Positions 23,970-34,261 of a DNA stretch of 42,432 nt are shown here, one piece after another. Under the pieces are notes generated by a model. That model did not search any database. It worked only from the letters and a program-made list of their open reading frames with translations, and was not told the origin of the DNA. Both the position numbers and the translations under genes were made by a program. The stretch is taken from the NCBI GenBank assembly GCA_944322925.1, contig CALUQM010000017.1:1-42432 (forward strand). Direction: 5' to 3'. This stretch comes from an uncultured Bacteroidales bacterium. GTDB taxonomy: Bacteria > Bacteroidota > Bacteroidia > Bacteroidales > UBA932. Every line of letters starts with the position of its first letter. The first letter of the stretch is position 1.

Positions 23970-24641
23970 ATGGTACAGGTAAAAAATTTTTATTTCAACG
24001 ACTTCCGCGAATGCTGTTCAGTAATATGGGATGAAAGCGGAGAATGTGTCATCGTCGATCCCGGATGCAATACCGGAGATGAAAAATCCGCGCTTTACGA
24101 TTTCATTGCCGGCAAAGGACTGAAGCCGGTCATGATTCTGCTGACACACGGACACTTCGACCATGTACTCGGGCTCTCGGACTGCGCAAAAAAATACGGG
24201 ATTCCGGTCTACATGCACCCGGCAGACAGGGAAATTCTCAAAATAGACGACTTCTTCACCAGGACATACGGATTCAGGATGCCGGTAATAGACGTGGACA
24301 CCACGGACATTGCGGACGGGGACACGGTCAGGTTCGGGAACACGGAATTCAAGGTCATCCACACCCCCGGACACACTCCTGGATGCGTATGTTACCTTGA
24401 CGAGGCGGACAGGCTGCTTCTGAGCGGAGACACGCTGTTCGCCGGCAGCATAGGACGGACAGACCATCCGGGAGGAGACTACGACAGGCTGATGGAAAGC
24501 ATATTCACCCGACTCATGGTCCTGGACCCTGACATAACCGTCATTCCAGGACACGGCCCGAAAACGTCGATTGCAGACGAGAAAATGAAAAACCCGTTCC
24601 TGCAGCCGTTCAACTTTCCTGAAGACGACGAAAATGAATGA
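23970..24641 (+). CDS. MBL-fold metallo-hydrolase (glyoxalase II-like)
   Basis: This 223-residue cytosolic metallo-beta-lactamase-fold hydrolase has the metal motif THGHFDH (H60, H62, D64, H65), then [12 protein letters not shown] (further His), a [19 protein letters not shown] segment with the bridging Asp, and the final PGHGPKT histidine. This is the glyoxalase II-like/YcbL subgroup, usually thioester hydrolases; the natural substrate is not determinable. GAAGGAG at 23962-23968 is a clear Shine-Dalgarno-like stretch, unusual here, but only 1 nt before the ATG. The 3' end overlaps uvrA by 8 bp, so its translation is coupled to DNA repair. Confidence 0.93.
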   Translation: MVQVKNFYFNDFRECCSVIWDESGECVIVDPGCNTGDEKSALYDFIAGKGLKPVMILLTHGHFDHVLGLSDCAKKYGIPVYMHPADREILKIDDFFTRTYGFRMPVIDVDTTDIADGDTVRFGNTEFKVIHTPGHTPGCVCYLDEADRLLLSGDTLFAGSIGRTDHPGGDYDRLMESIFTRLMVLDPDITVIPGHGPKTSIADEKMKNPFLQPFNFPEDDENE

Positions 24642-27438
24642 AAAGCAATATATAGAAATTTCCGGAGCCCGGGCCCACAACCTCAGAAACGTGTCTCTCG
24701 ATATTCCGAGGGACCGGCTGGTAGTAGTCACTGGACTGAGCGGCAGCGGAAAATCATCACTTGCATTCGACACCATATATGCGGAAGGACAGAGACGGTA
24801 CATGGATACCTTGTCCGCGTATGCCAAGCAATTCATCGGAATCCTCGGCAAGCCCGAGGTCGAAAACATAACAGGGCTCAGTCCAATCATCGCCATCGAG
24901 CAGAAAACCACGGGCAACAACCCGCGGTCCACGGTCGGGACCATTACCGAGATATACGATTTTCTCAGGCTTCTGTACGCCAGGGCATCCAAGGCCTATT
25001 CCCCTGCCACCGGAAAGGAAATGACGAGATACACGGACGAGCAGATCGTTTCCCTGATAATGCAGAATTACGAGGGACGGAAATGCGTTCTGCTGGCGCC
25101 CTTAGTAAAAGGAAGGAAAGGCCACTACCGCGAACTTTTCGACCAGCTCAGAAAACGCGGCTACACGCAGGCAAGGATAGATTCGGAAATTCTTGACCTC
25201 AGCGAAGTTTCGGCTCTGGACAGGTACAAGGCCCATTTCATCGAACTTGTGATAGACAAGCTGAAACCTGACGCCAATGACGAGAAACGGATAAGGAACT
25301 CCGTCATGTCGGCTCTCAATCTCGGAAAGGGCTCCCTGGCTGTCCTCGACATGGAGACATCCGAGACAAGGCACTTCTCGAAACACCTCGTCTGCCCCGA
25401 TACCGGCATTTCCATAGCCGAACCGGCCCCGCATTCCTTTTCATTCAATTCGCCGCAAGGATATTGTCCGCACTGCAAGGGACTCGGAATGATAGTCGAT
25501 ATCAACATGGATACGATCATCCCCGACAGAAGCGTCTCTATCGCCGACGGCGGTATAGTGCCTCTGGGCAAGATCCGTGAAACAAAAAAATTCGACATAA
25601 TAAGATCGATTGCCCGCAAATACGATTTCTCTCTTTACGACCCTATAGAAGACATACCGGAAGAAGCCGTAACCCTTATCATTTTCGGTTCCGACGAACT
25701 TTTCAGAGTCGGAGAGGGAGCGTCATCGGAAATGGTATCGTTCCCGGGAATTACAGAAAACATCAGCGAAAAGATCGTCTGCCCGGTATGCCACGGGACC
25801 AGACTCAATCAGAACGCGGGATATTTCAGAATAGACGGAAAGACGATATCCGATGTGTCGTCGATGGAAATTTCGGACCTTGCCGCGTGGACAGGGTCAC
25901 TTGAAGAAAAACTCGGAAGCAGGGAAAAGACGATAGCACGGGATATCATAAAGGAACTTAAGGACAGGATATCGTTCCTGGTGGACGTCGGTCTGGAATA
26001 TCTGTCGCTCGACAGGGCGACGTCTTCGCTTTCCGGAGGAGAAAGCCAGAGAATAAGACTTGCGACCCAGATCGGCTCCAAACTTGTCAATGTCCTTTAT
26101 ATCCTGGATGAACCGAGCATCGGACTTCATCAGAGAGACAACAGGAAACTTATTTCATCCCTGAAGAAACTCCGCGATGAGGGCAACTCCGTAATGGTTG
26201 TCGAACATGACGCCGAAACGATGCTTTCCGCAGACTGGCTTGTCGATGTCGGGCCAGGAGCCGGCGAGAACGGAGGGCGCATCTGCCTGAACGCGCCGGT
26301 GAGCTATATAACGGAGGGAAAGGTCCCGGATCCGGAAACCATGAAGCATGTGATTGCGGGACAGTCCATCACTCTCGATTATCTCACGGGCAGGAATTCC
26401 ATCCCCGTTCCGACCTTCCGGAGGACAGGCAACGGACTGTTTCTCGGCATACGCGGAGCAAGGGGGAACAATCTGAAAAACGTCGATGTCGACTTTCCCC
26501 TCGGCACCCTTATCGGAATAAGCGGAGTAAGCGGAAGCGGCAAGTCCTCGCTCATAAACGAGACACTGATGCCTGTTCTGAAAAACAAATTCTACAATGC
26601 CAGAATCCAGGCTCTGCCGTACGATGCCATAACGGGCATCGAAAATATCGACAAACTGATAGAAGTCGACCAAAGCCCGATAGGACGCACGCCGAGGAGC
26701 AATCCTGCAACGTTTACCGGCGTATTCAACGACATCAGGCTTCTCTTCGAATCCACCCCGGATGCCAAAGTAAGAGGATTCAAGGCCGGAAGATTCTCGT
26801 TCAACGTACCTGGGGGCCGCTGCGAAGAGTGCAAAGGGGCCGGAATCAAGGTAATAGAAATGAATTTCCTTCCGTCGGTACACGTAGTCTGCAAGGAATG
26901 CCGTGGGAAAAGATACAAGGATGACACGCTTGCCGTCAGATACAAGGGAAAGAATATCAACGATGTCCTCGAAATGTCCATCAGTGAAGCATACGAATTT
27001 TTCGGAAACATACCGTCGATATCCCAGAAACTGAAAGCCCTCACGGACGTCGGCCTCGGATATGTCCGTCTCGGGCAGTCGGCGGTCACTCTTTCGGGAG
27101 GCGAAAGCCAGAGGATGAAACTCGCGGCAGAACTCGGGCGCAAGGGAACCGGGAATACCCTGTACATTCTCGACGAACCTACTACCGGGCTGCATTTCGA
27201 AGACATAAAAGTATTGCTCAAGGTATTGCAGCAACTTGTAGACCAGGGCAATACGGTCATAATAATAGAACACAACCTCGACGTGCTGAAATCCGTCGAC
27301 ATACTGTACGACCTCGGTCCGGAAGGCGGTAAGGCCGGAGGCTATATACTGGCGCAGGGAACTCCTGAAGAACTGGCGGCAGATCCGAAATCGGTGACCG
27401 GCCCGTTTCTTGCCGAAGTCCTGCGGACACACAACTGA
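24634..27438 (+). CDS. uvrA: Excinuclease ABC subunit A (UvrA)
   Basis: UvrA is the damage-sensing ATPase of nucleotide excision repair, acting with UvrB. The 934 residues match the family length. ATP site one has GLSGSGKSS (34-42) and its later signature [12 protein letters not shown]; site two has [25 protein letters not shown] and [12 protein letters not shown]. The [22 protein letters not shown] and [19 protein letters not shown] segments (read in parts) identify true UvrA. The C-terminal zinc module CEECKGAG...CKECRGKRY is intact. The first zinc module reads CPDTGIS...CPHCKGLG, so its second cysteine is missing. It overlaps the hydrolase gene (ATGAATGA). Confidence 0.97.
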   Translation: MNEKQYIEISGARAHNLRNVSLDIPRDRLVVVTGLSGSGKSSLAFDTIYAEGQRRYMDTLSAYAKQFIGILGKPEVENITGLSPIIAIEQKTTGNNPRSTVGTITEIYDFLRLLYARASKAYSPATGKEMTRYTDEQIVSLIMQNYEGRKCVLLAPLVKGRKGHYRELFDQLRKRGYTQARIDSEILDLSEVSALDRYKAHFIELVIDKLKPDANDEKRIRNSVMSALNLGKGSLAVLDMETSETRHFSKHLVCPDTGISIAEPAPHSFSFNSPQGYCPHCKGLGMIVDINMDTIIPDRSVSIADGGIVPLGKIRETKKFDIIRSIARKYDFSLYDPIEDIPEEAVTLIIFGSDELFRVGEGASSEMVSFPGITENISEKIVCPVCHGTRLNQNAGYFRIDGKTISDVSSMEISDLAAWTGSLEEKLGSREKTIARDIIKELKDRISFLVDVGLEYLSLDRATSSLSGGESQRIRLATQIGSKLVNVLYILDEPSIGLHQRDNRKLISSLKKLRDEGNSVMVVEHDAETMLSADWLVDVGPGAGENGGRICLNAPVSYITEGKVPDPETMKHVIAGQSITLDYLTGRNSIPVPTFRRTGNGLFLGIRGARGNNLKNVDVDFPLGTLIGISGVSGSGKSSLINETLMPVLKNKFYNARIQALPYDAITGIENIDKLIEVDQSPIGRTPRSNPATFTGVFNDIRLLFESTPDAKVRGFKAGRFSFNVPGGRCEECKGAGIKVIEMNFLPSVHVVCKECRGKRYKDDTLAVRYKGKNINDVLEMSISEAYEFFGNIPSISQKLKALTDVGLGYVRLGQSAVTLSGGESQRMKLAAELGRKGTGNTLYILDEPTTGLHFEDIKVLLKVLQQLVDQGNTVIIIEHNLDVLKSVDILYDLGPEGGKAGGYILAQGTPEELAADPKSVTGPFLAEVLRTHN

Positions 27439-27454
27439 ATAAAAAACGAATATC

Positions 27455-29170
27455 ATGGAAGAAACGAGAATATACTGCGACAACGACGGCAATTTCCACA
27501 AAACAGCGACGGGTACCACGCTTATGGAACTTTCCGGAACCCTGTGCAATACGGTAACTGATGAAAAGACCGGAGAAAAACTGCCGGTGCTTGCAGCTCT
27601 CGTGGACCATACCCTGAAAGAACTGGAATTCAGAGTCATGATGCCGCACAGGATCGAATTCATCGGATACAATCATCCTGACGGCCGCAGGACATATATC
27701 CGGTCCCTGTGTTTCGTCCTCCAGCATGCCGTCAGCGACCTTTATCCGGACAAGATGCTGCTGATAGAATACTCGCTGCCGAGCGGTCTGTACTGTGAAT
27801 TGCGCGAACAGACGGTCAACGAAGACGGCATACGTCCCGTACACTACCTGACCGACATGGAGATAGACAGGATAAAGGAAAGGATGCAGGAAATAGTAGC
27901 CGCCGACCTGCGTTTCAAAAAAGTCAAGATGACTGCCAGGGAGGCAGGAAAGCTCTTCATGGAAAACAACCAGCCGGACAAGGCAAGTCTTCTGGAATCT
28001 CTCGGGAAATTCAGCTACAGCGTCTATTTTCTCGGCGGGGATGCGGATACTTTCTACGGTCCGCTTGTTCCTTCTACAGGCTACCTGAGGATATTCGATC
28101 TTGCCGGATTCAACAACGGCTTCTGCCTCCAGTTTCCGGAAGAGGGGAAAACAGACAAGGTAACACCGCTGAAAAGACAGTCCAAACTGGCCGCTACCCT
28201 TCAGGAATATGCAAGATGGTGTGAAATAACCGGAGTAAAGGGAGTAGGAACACTGAACAAGGTCATTTCCGAAGGCAATGCCGTACAACTCATCAACATA
28301 GCCGAAGCCCTGCATGAAAGGAAATATGCCGACATCGCCGACATGATAGACCAGAGACGTGACAAGGCCAAAATCATCTTCATCGCAGGACCGTCGAGCA
28401 GCGGAAAGACATCGAGCTCGAAAAGACTTGCAATCCAGTGCAAGGTGCTCGGGCTCAATCCGAAAGTCATCGAACTCGACAATTATTTCGTAGACAGGGA
28501 GCATACTCCGCGGGACGAAAACGGCGAATACGACTTCGAATCACTGCATGCAATGGACCTCGACCTGCTGAACTCCCAGCTGAACGATCTTCTTGCCGGA
28601 AAGACAGTGGAAATACCGTATTTCAATTTCAAGGAAGGCAGAAGAATGTTCAGGGGAGACATGATGCACCTGGAAGACAACGACATCCTGATAATGGAAG
28701 GCATCCATGCCCTGAATCCCGAAATGACATCAGCCGTGGACAATTCACGCATATTCAGGATATACGCATCAGCCCTGACTTCGCTGTCCCTCGACGAAAA
28801 CAACAATATTTCCACATCCGACAACAGGCTGCTCCGAAGGATAGTCAGGGACAACAGGGTGCGAGGTGTGACCCCGGAAGAAACCATAATGAGATGGCAC
28901 AGTGTCCGCAGGGGGGAAAACAGGAACATATTTCCGTTTCAGGAAAATGCCGACGCCGCATTCAACTCGGCCCTCATTTTCGAACTCCCTCTGCTGAAAT
29001 ACTATGCCGAGCCGCTGCTCCGCAGGATTACGCCGAACTCTCCGGCATATACCGAGGCCGTCCGGCTTCTGAAATTCCTCGATTACATAGTAGCGCTGTC
29101 GCCCGGAGAAATAGCCGCAATCCCGCCTACTTCCATCATGAGGGAATTCATCGGAGGCCAGATGCTGTAG
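27455..29170 (+). CDS. ThrRS-like/uridine-kinase fusion nucleoside kinase
   Basis: This 571-residue protein has two parts. The first 300 residues resemble the N-terminal TGS and second additional domains of threonyl-tRNA synthetase (DHTLKELEF, YSLPSGLYCELR). The C-terminal part is a uridine kinase/phosphoribulokinase-type P-loop kinase with IFIAGPSSSGKTSSSKRL (P-loop 312-319), IELDNYFVDRE, ILIMEGIHALNPE and RRIVRDNRVRG. Such fusions are common in Bacteroidetes and Firmicutes and are annotated nucleoside kinase; the substrate is probably uridine/cytidine, not shown. It starts 16 nt after uvrA, probably in the same transcript, and ends 7 nt before a convergent gene. Confidence 0.93.
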   Translation: MEETRIYCDNDGNFHKTATGTTLMELSGTLCNTVTDEKTGEKLPVLAALVDHTLKELEFRVMMPHRIEFIGYNHPDGRRTYIRSLCFVLQHAVSDLYPDKMLLIEYSLPSGLYCELREQTVNEDGIRPVHYLTDMEIDRIKERMQEIVAADLRFKKVKMTAREAGKLFMENNQPDKASLLESLGKFSYSVYFLGGDADTFYGPLVPSTGYLRIFDLAGFNNGFCLQFPEEGKTDKVTPLKRQSKLAATLQEYARWCEITGVKGVGTLNKVISEGNAVQLINIAEALHERKYADIADMIDQRRDKAKIIFIAGPSSSGKTSSSKRLAIQCKVLGLNPKVIELDNYFVDREHTPRDENGEYDFESLHAMDLDLLNSQLNDLLAGKTVEIPYFNFKEGRRMFRGDMMHLEDNDILIMEGIHALNPEMTSAVDNSRIFRIYASALTSLSLDENNNISTSDNRLLRRIVRDNRVRGVTPEETIMRWHSVRRGENRNIFPFQENADAAFNSALIFELPLLKYYAEPLLRRITPNSPAYTEAVRLLKFLDYIVALSPGEIAAIPPTSIMREFIGGQML

Positions 29171-29177
29171 GCAAGGG

Positions 29178-30569
29178 CTATGCGTCCCTTTCCTCCTCCT
29201 TCTTCTTCATTTTCTTCCAGTTGAATACCGGAAGCAGGAATGAAATCAATGCCGCCGTAAGCCAGAATACCGATACCGGAGTAAAGTCATAGACAGCATC
29301 CGCAATGTCGGCGGCATCCTGCATGTTTCCTTCGATCAGATATCCGCTGGCTATATCCTGGATACCGGCCGCCATATAGCTGGAGATGCCGACGATACCC
29401 AGTGCAGCTCCCGTAGCCTTTCTCGGCACAATGTCGACAGCCATCAGTCCGGCTACGATGCAATACAGGACACCGACAGCAAGACTGAATACCGAGACAT
29501 AGACCGCATTGAGCACATATCCGCCAGGACAGAAGAGGAAAAGTGCCAGGGAAATGAAGCCAAGCAGTCCGGACAATATCGCAGGCTTGATGCGGTCGCT
29601 CTTGAACACGGTATCCGACAGCCATCCTGCAAGTACCGTCCCTACGACTCCGAAGACCGCGGAAAAGGCAATGATCTGCGAAGCCGCCTCAAGGGAAAAC
29701 ATCTTTTCCTTCTGCAGGAAAAGGACGCCCCACCCGACAACGGCATATTTCGTGATGTATATGAATGCGCTCGAAGCCGATATGATCCATATTCCCGGGT
29801 GCTTCAGGACCTTCCGCTGGACTTCAGCCGTCCTCATTTTGTCCTCTGCCCTCAAAGTCTCGGAAGAAAGATTCTGCACTGACGGCAGGCCCTTGCTTTC
29901 CGGGGTATCGCTTACGAAAAACAGGATTATCAGGGCGCCGGCGACTCCGGCCATGGCAGAGAATATGAAACCGGACTGCCATCCGAATGTCCCCACTATG
30001 GCACCGATGACAATAAAGGAAATGAATTCGCCGAAATACGGACTCGCGCTGAAAATTCCGTAATACGTTCCCCTTTTATTGAGCGGAAACCAGCGGGACA
30101 GATTGATTATGCCCGGAGGGGCACCCATGGACTGCACCCAGCCGTTGATCCCCCACAGAATGGCAAATGCTATGAATATCGCAATGGAGGCTACTCCTGC
30201 ATCGCCATGCAGGAAGCCGAGCACTCCCATGACAAGGTTGATGACAGCCGAAACAGCGATACCGGTTGCCATGAAACGCCTTATATTGCAGTAATCGGCA
30301 ATAAAGCCGTTCATGAATTTGCCGACTGCATACACGAAAAGCAGAGCAGAGCCTATGATGCCGAGCTGGCCTGCCGTCAGCAGACCGGAATCTATGACAG
30401 GCTGCTTCACCACGCTGAGACTGAGCCGGCATACGTAATACAGGCTGTAGGCAACCGTAGCTCCCCAGAAAGTATTTCTCCTCAGTTTCCTGTACACCTG
30501 CCGTACATTCTCGGGAGGCACTTTTTCCGTTGACGGACGGCTGATCCTATAGAAAGAGTAAAGACTCAT
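29178..30569 (-). CDS. MFS organophosphate:phosphate antiporter (GlpT/UhpC-like)
   Basis: This 463-residue inner-membrane transporter of the GlpT/UhpT/UhpC branch has about 12 hydrophobic segments. Family marks are WGATVAYSLYYVCRLSLSVVKQPVI near the start, GKFMNGFIADYCNIRRFMATG, and INGWVQSMGAPPGIINLSRWFP. The branch usually exchanges a sugar phosphate or glycerol 3-phosphate for inorganic phosphate; the UhpC form senses external hexose phosphate, but no two-component partner lies here. The ATG at 30569 is used because the longer frame starts with TTG. A TATATTTG -7 box lies at 30596-30603 on the same strand. Confidence 0.88.
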   Translation of the reverse strand: MSLYSFYRISRPSTEKVPPENVRQVYRKLRRNTFWGATVAYSLYYVCRLSLSVVKQPVIDSGLLTAGQLGIIGSALLFVYAVGKFMNGFIADYCNIRRFMATGIAVSAVINLVMGVLGFLHGDAGVASIAIFIAFAILWGINGWVQSMGAPPGIINLSRWFPLNKRGTYYGIFSASPYFGEFISFIVIGAIVGTFGWQSGFIFSAMAGVAGALIILFFVSDTPESKGLPSVQNLSSETLRAEDKMRTAEVQRKVLKHPGIWIISASSAFIYITKYAVVGWGVLFLQKEKMFSLEAASQIIAFSAVFGVVGTVLAGWLSDTVFKSDRIKPAILSGLLGFISLALFLFCPGGYVLNAVYVSVFSLAVGVLYCIVAGLMAVDIVPRKATGAALGIVGISSYMAAGIQDIASGYLIEGNMQDAADIADAVYDFTPVSVFWLTAALISFLLPVFNWKKMKKKEEERDA

Positions 30570-30627
30570 GATCTGCGGCAATTAGATAATTTCGTCAAAT
30601 ATACGACGATTTTGGAATTATATCCCC

Positions 30628-30659
30628 CTTGTTTCGAGAAATAAGATTTCTTAACTTTA
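30628..30659 (+). promoter_or_regulatory. Probable promoter for the SGNH hydrolase
   Basis: CTTG (30628-30631) and TAACTTTA (30652-30659) are separated by 20 nt, each one base off the consensus. The predicted start is near 30666, about 35 nt before the ATG. The opposite-strand box TATATTTG (30596-30603) serves the divergent MFS gene. Confidence 0.5.
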
Positions 30660-30700
30660 CAGGATTCAATCTGTCAAAAACTTAAATTTTACATTATTTT

Positions 30701-31786
30701 ATGAAAAAAATCTTTGTCATTGCGGCGTTGCTGGCCGGTATCACAGCCATGGCACAGACTCCGAAAAATGCGGAATACGTCTACACGGAGGCCTCGGATC
30801 TCAATCTGATAGGAAAAATCCTTTCCGACACGCCCAATCCTTACCACAGGGTAGATACATGCAAGTATAAAGGCTTCACGAGCGGAGAGAACGATCAGGT
30901 CAGAAGTTCGGCCGGGCTCGCGGTCCTCTTCAGAACGAACTCCACCTCGATAACGGTAAAGGCAGACTACGGATACTACAACACCGGGACCAACACCATG
31001 GGAATTGCCCTCAGGGGTTTCGATCTTTACATAAAGAAAGACGGAGAATGGATATATGCCGCATCAAAGGCAGGCAATCCCGGCAGCGACAAGGAAATTG
31101 TCCTTATCAAGGACATGGACGATTCCATGAAAGAATGCATGCTCTATCTGCCGATGTACAGTGAAATGTATTCAGTAAAGATAGGAGTCGAAAACACGGC
31201 TTCGATAGAAAGCCTCGAATCCCCTTTCCGCCACAGGATAGGCATATTCGGTTCGAGCTATACCCAGGGTATCAGCATAAGCCGTCCGGGAATGTCCTAC
31301 CCGATGCAGTTCATGCGTCATACCGGCCTTCAGATACTCAGTCTCGGCTGCAGCGGGAACTGCAAGATGCAGCCGTATTTCGCTGACGTCCTTGCCGACG
31401 CCGATGTCGATGCCCTGATCTTCGACGCCTTCTCCAATCCGAATGCCGAAATGATAAAGGAAAGGCTGTTCCCGTTTATCGAGAAAGTGCAGGCTGCACA
31501 CCCGGACATTCCCCTGATTTTCATGCAGACAATCTACAGGGAAAGCCGAAATTTCAGCCTCTCCAGCGACAGGAACGAACAGGCGAAGATGGACATGGCC
31601 GCAAGCCTTATGAAAGAGGCTGTAAAGAAATACGACAATGTGTATTTCGTCATCCCGAATACTGGAAAGGATGCAAGGGAAAGTTCGGTAGACGGCACGC
31701 ACCCTTCGGACATGGGCTACATGGCCTGGGCGAGATCCATCGAAAAGCCGATACTCAAAATCCTGAAAAAATACGGAATCAGATAG
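30701..31786 (+). CDS. Secreted SGNH/GDSL-family hydrolase
   Basis: This 361-residue protein has signal peptide MKKIFVIAALLAGITAMAQ. An N-terminal beta-rich region (about 20-175) resembles the jelly-roll module in front of many Bacteroidetes esterases. The SGNH domain follows, with the nucleophile in GIFGSSYTQG (about S185/S186), the oxyanion-type GCSGNCKMQP, and the Asp-His pair in DGTHPSD (D331, H334). It probably removes acyl groups from a carbohydrate or other ester in the periplasm; the substrate is unknown. It overlaps the convergent MATE gene by 8 bp. Confidence 0.88.
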   Translation: MKKIFVIAALLAGITAMAQTPKNAEYVYTEASDLNLIGKILSDTPNPYHRVDTCKYKGFTSGENDQVRSSAGLAVLFRTNSTSITVKADYGYYNTGTNTMGIALRGFDLYIKKDGEWIYAASKAGNPGSDKEIVLIKDMDDSMKECMLYLPMYSEMYSVKIGVENTASIESLESPFRHRIGIFGSSYTQGISISRPGMSYPMQFMRHTGLQILSLGCSGNCKMQPYFADVLADADVDALIFDAFSNPNAEMIKERLFPFIEKVQAAHPDIPLIFMQTIYRESRNFSLSSDRNEQAKMDMAASLMKEAVKKYDNVYFVIPNTGKDARESSVDGTHPSDMGYMAWARSIEKPILKILKKYGIR

Positions 31787-33200
31787 CCGTTGTCTGGGAC
31801 TTGAACGGAACTGTCAGAATATGCTTCCTGTATCTCAGGGACAGATAGACCGTTCTGATTGCCAGATGTACGAAATATGCCGCGAGGAGGATGTGGACTG
31901 CCAGAACAGACGAAGTCCCGTCCTCCTCCGGTCTTATAAGTTTCAACACGCCGAGTCCGATGAAATATGACAGGAAAAAACCTGCCGCGGCAAGAATCAT
32001 CGTATTCCTGATAGGTTTCGATGCGGTAGCCCCGATGTAGATTCCGTCCCATGCAAAAGCCGCACAGCCGACTACAGGCATAAGCACCATCCACGGCATG
32101 TATCTGAGCGACATGTCGATGACGCTGTAATCCGATGTCATAACCCTGAGTACCGGCTGGCCTGCAACGGCGTAAACGAACATGAATGCCACTCCTATAC
32201 CCATGCTCCAGATGAATATGGACCTTACGACCCTTATCAGAGTATCCCTGTCACCCGCTCCGATATAGCGGCCGGCAAGCGCTTCGCCCGCGTATGCGAA
32301 TCCGTCTGTAAAATACGAGAACAGCATCATGATTTTCATAAGTATCGTGCTGGATGCCAGAAGAAGGTCCCCGTAATGTGCAGAAAAGGTCGTAAAGCCG
32401 ATATATATGCCGATAAAGCAGAGAGAGCGTATGAAAAGGTCAGTATTCAAGACGAAAAACCGCTTCATTTCCGTCCCTTTGAATGAAGAGATGAATTCCC
32501 TGACTCCGAAAGACGAAAAGACGCCGGCCCTGTATTTGACAGCCATGATAATCAGGGCGCACAGAAGTCCGGAATACTGGGCGATCACGGTTCCGGCCGC
32601 TATGCCGGTAAAACCTATGCCCTGATAATCGAAATCACCGACCGACAGCCCGAGAGCGAGGACTATGCTCGCCGCTATATTGACAATATTTACCGTAAGA
32701 TCGGTAATCATAGGCGAAATACTGTCCTGCATACCTATGAACCATCCCTTGAAGGCCATGAGCGTCAGTGTAGCAGGAGAAGCCCATATTCTCACGAAAA
32801 AATATTCCGAAGCCAGATTTCGCACCTCGGGGGAACAGTCCACGACCAGAAAAGCCGCCTTGACGAAAAGCCATTGCACCGCTATCAGTATGGCTGAACA
32901 GAGAAGGGCGATGGACGCAGCCCTGCCCAGTATCCTTGCGGATTCGGTCATGTCGCCTCTTCCGTAGGCCTGTGCGGTCAGACCGCCTGTTCCGACCCTC
33001 AGGAAACCGAAATTCCAGTACAGAAGGTCGAACAGCATGGTGCCTATGGCGACTCCTCCTATCAGGGTCGCCGATGAAACCAGGTCCGCAGAGTCCAGAT
33101 GTCCTGCCACTGCAATGTCCGCCATGCCGACAATCGGCACCGTGATATTCGCCAGAATGCTCGGTACTGCCAGATTCAGTATGTTCCTGTTGACTCCCAT
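31779..33200 (-). CDS. MATE family efflux transporter
   Basis: This 473-residue inner-membrane cation-coupled exporter of the MATE superfamily (DinF/NorM-like) has about 12 hydrophobic segments. It starts MGVNRNILNLAVPSILANITVPIVGMAD (read in two parts), with the family's AGHLDSADLVSS and GTGGLTAQAYGRGD loops, GFMG-like WFIGMQDSISPM, and SYFTDGFAYAGEALAGRYIGAGD in the second half. The ATG at 33200 is used; the frame to 33260 begins with TTG inside rsgA. It follows rsgA by 34 nt on the same strand. The substrate is unknown; drugs or metabolites are typical. Confidence 0.92.
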   Translation of the reverse strand: MGVNRNILNLAVPSILANITVPIVGMADIAVAGHLDSADLVSSATLIGGVAIGTMLFDLLYWNFGFLRVGTGGLTAQAYGRGDMTESARILGRAASIALLCSAILIAVQWLFVKAAFLVVDCSPEVRNLASEYFFVRIWASPATLTLMAFKGWFIGMQDSISPMITDLTVNIVNIAASIVLALGLSVGDFDYQGIGFTGIAAGTVIAQYSGLLCALIIMAVKYRAGVFSSFGVREFISSFKGTEMKRFFVLNTDLFIRSLCFIGIYIGFTTFSAHYGDLLLASSTILMKIMMLFSYFTDGFAYAGEALAGRYIGAGDRDTLIRVVRSIFIWSMGIGVAFMFVYAVAGQPVLRVMTSDYSVIDMSLRYMPWMVLMPVVGCAAFAWDGIYIGATASKPIRNTMILAAAGFFLSYFIGLGVLKLIRPEEDGTSSVLAVHILLAAYFVHLAIRTVYLSLRYRKHILTVPFKSQTTAI

Positions 33201-33234
33201 AATCGTAACGTTCAGCCGTATTCCCTTCCCGTGA

Positions 33235-34188
33235 TTATCTGTATTTTTTCCCTTCTTCAAGCATGCCCAGATATGAAAAATATCTTTCGCTGCTTATCGT
33301 CCCGTCCTCAACAGCCGCTTTTACCGCGCAGCCGGGTTCATGAGTATGCGTACATGGAGCGAAACGGCAGTTTTCCGATGCCTTCAGCATTTCCGGAAAA
33401 TACAGTGCGATTTCTTCAGGCTTGATATCCACGAGACCGAAGCCTCTTATGCCGGGAGTATCGATGATGAATCCTCCCGAGGAAAGCGGATACATTTCAT
33501 AAAAGGTAGTCGTATGGCGGCCCTGGAGATGCGCTTCCGAAATCTCTCCCGTTTTCAGATCGAGTCCGGGATCCATCGCCTTTATCAGAGACGACTTCCC
33601 TACCCCGGATACGCCGGAAAAAAGAGAAACGGACCCGCTGCATTCTTCCTTCAGAATATCAATGCCTTCCCCCGTCAGGGCCGAAACCTCGAGGACCCGG
33701 TAGCCCGCGCTTTCGTAAATATGATGGAAAGCCTTGAGCTGCTCCGAATACGCATCACGGAAAAGGTCGATCTTGTTCATGACGATTATCGGCGGTACAT
33801 TGTACACTTCGCAGGTGAGAAGGATACGGTCGAGAAACGGAAGTTTTACTTCGGGGAAATCGAGGGTGACTACAAGAAAGGCCTTGTCGAGATTGGCTGC
33901 TATGATATGGGCCTGTCTCGACAGGTTCGCCGATTTCCTGATGACATAGTTGCGGCGTTCGAGCACTGATGTTATGACAGCCGGATTTTCCGGAACGGGA
34001 TTCCCGTCCGGGACTTCGTAGGAAACCTTGTCTCCTACCGCGACAGGATTGGTAGCCGAGTTTCCCTTCAGTCTGATTTTTCCTCTCAGAACGGCGGGAA
34101 AAAGATTCCATTCCGGCAGACATGACAACAAATAATGGCTTCCGGTATGCTTGACGACTGTCGCTGTCTTTTCTGGCTGCATTTCCAT
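33235..34188 (-). CDS. rsgA: Ribosome small-subunit GTPase RsgA
   Basis: RsgA is a circularly permuted GTPase that helps 30S subunit maturation. From the ATG at 34188 it has 317 residues. An OB-like N-terminal domain is followed by GTPase motifs in permuted order: NKIDLF (G4), SALTGEG (G5), GVSGVGKSS (G1), then TTTF and DTPGIRGFGL (G3). The C-terminal zinc site is CRFAPCTHTHEPGC. A frame to 34299 exists, but the -7 box at 34203-34210 puts the start of transcription downstream of that. It is divergent from the polyprenyl synthetase gene. Confidence 0.96.
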   Translation of the reverse strand: MEMQPEKTATVVKHTGSHYLLSCLPEWNLFPAVLRGKIRLKGNSATNPVAVGDKVSYEVPDGNPVPENPAVITSVLERRNYVIRKSANLSRQAHIIAANLDKAFLVVTLDFPEVKLPFLDRILLTCEVYNVPPIIVMNKIDLFRDAYSEQLKAFHHIYESAGYRVLEVSALTGEGIDILKEECSGSVSLFSGVSGVGKSSLIKAMDPGLDLKTGEISEAHLQGRHTTTFYEMYPLSSGGFIIDTPGIRGFGLVDIKPEEIALYFPEMLKASENCRFAPCTHTHEPGCAVKAAVEDGTISSERYFSYLGMLEEGKKYR

Positions 34189-34202
34189 TCCGTTTAACTC
34201 TG

Positions 34203-34234
34203 CAAAGATAATCGAAAATTTTGTTGTATATTTG
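34203..34234. promoter_or_regulatory. Divergent -7 boxes for rsgA and the polyprenyl synthetase
   Basis: The minus-strand TATCTTTG (34203-34210) lies 14 nt before the rsgA ATG. The plus-strand TATATTTG (34227-34234) lies 27 nt before the polyprenyl synthetase ATG. Both fit TAnnTTTG; -33 boxes are not clear. Confidence 0.5.
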
Positions 34235-34261
34235 ACCGGCGTCATATTTACTGCAACTGTC

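Noticed and set aside
26155-27672. Minus-strand ORF of 505 codons
   Set aside because: Antisense shadow of uvrA and the nucleoside kinase; its length reflects codon bias and no domain is recognisable.
27257-28504. Minus-strand ORF of 415 codons
   Set aside because: Antisense to the nucleoside kinase, whose P-loop and ThrRS-like domain are intact.
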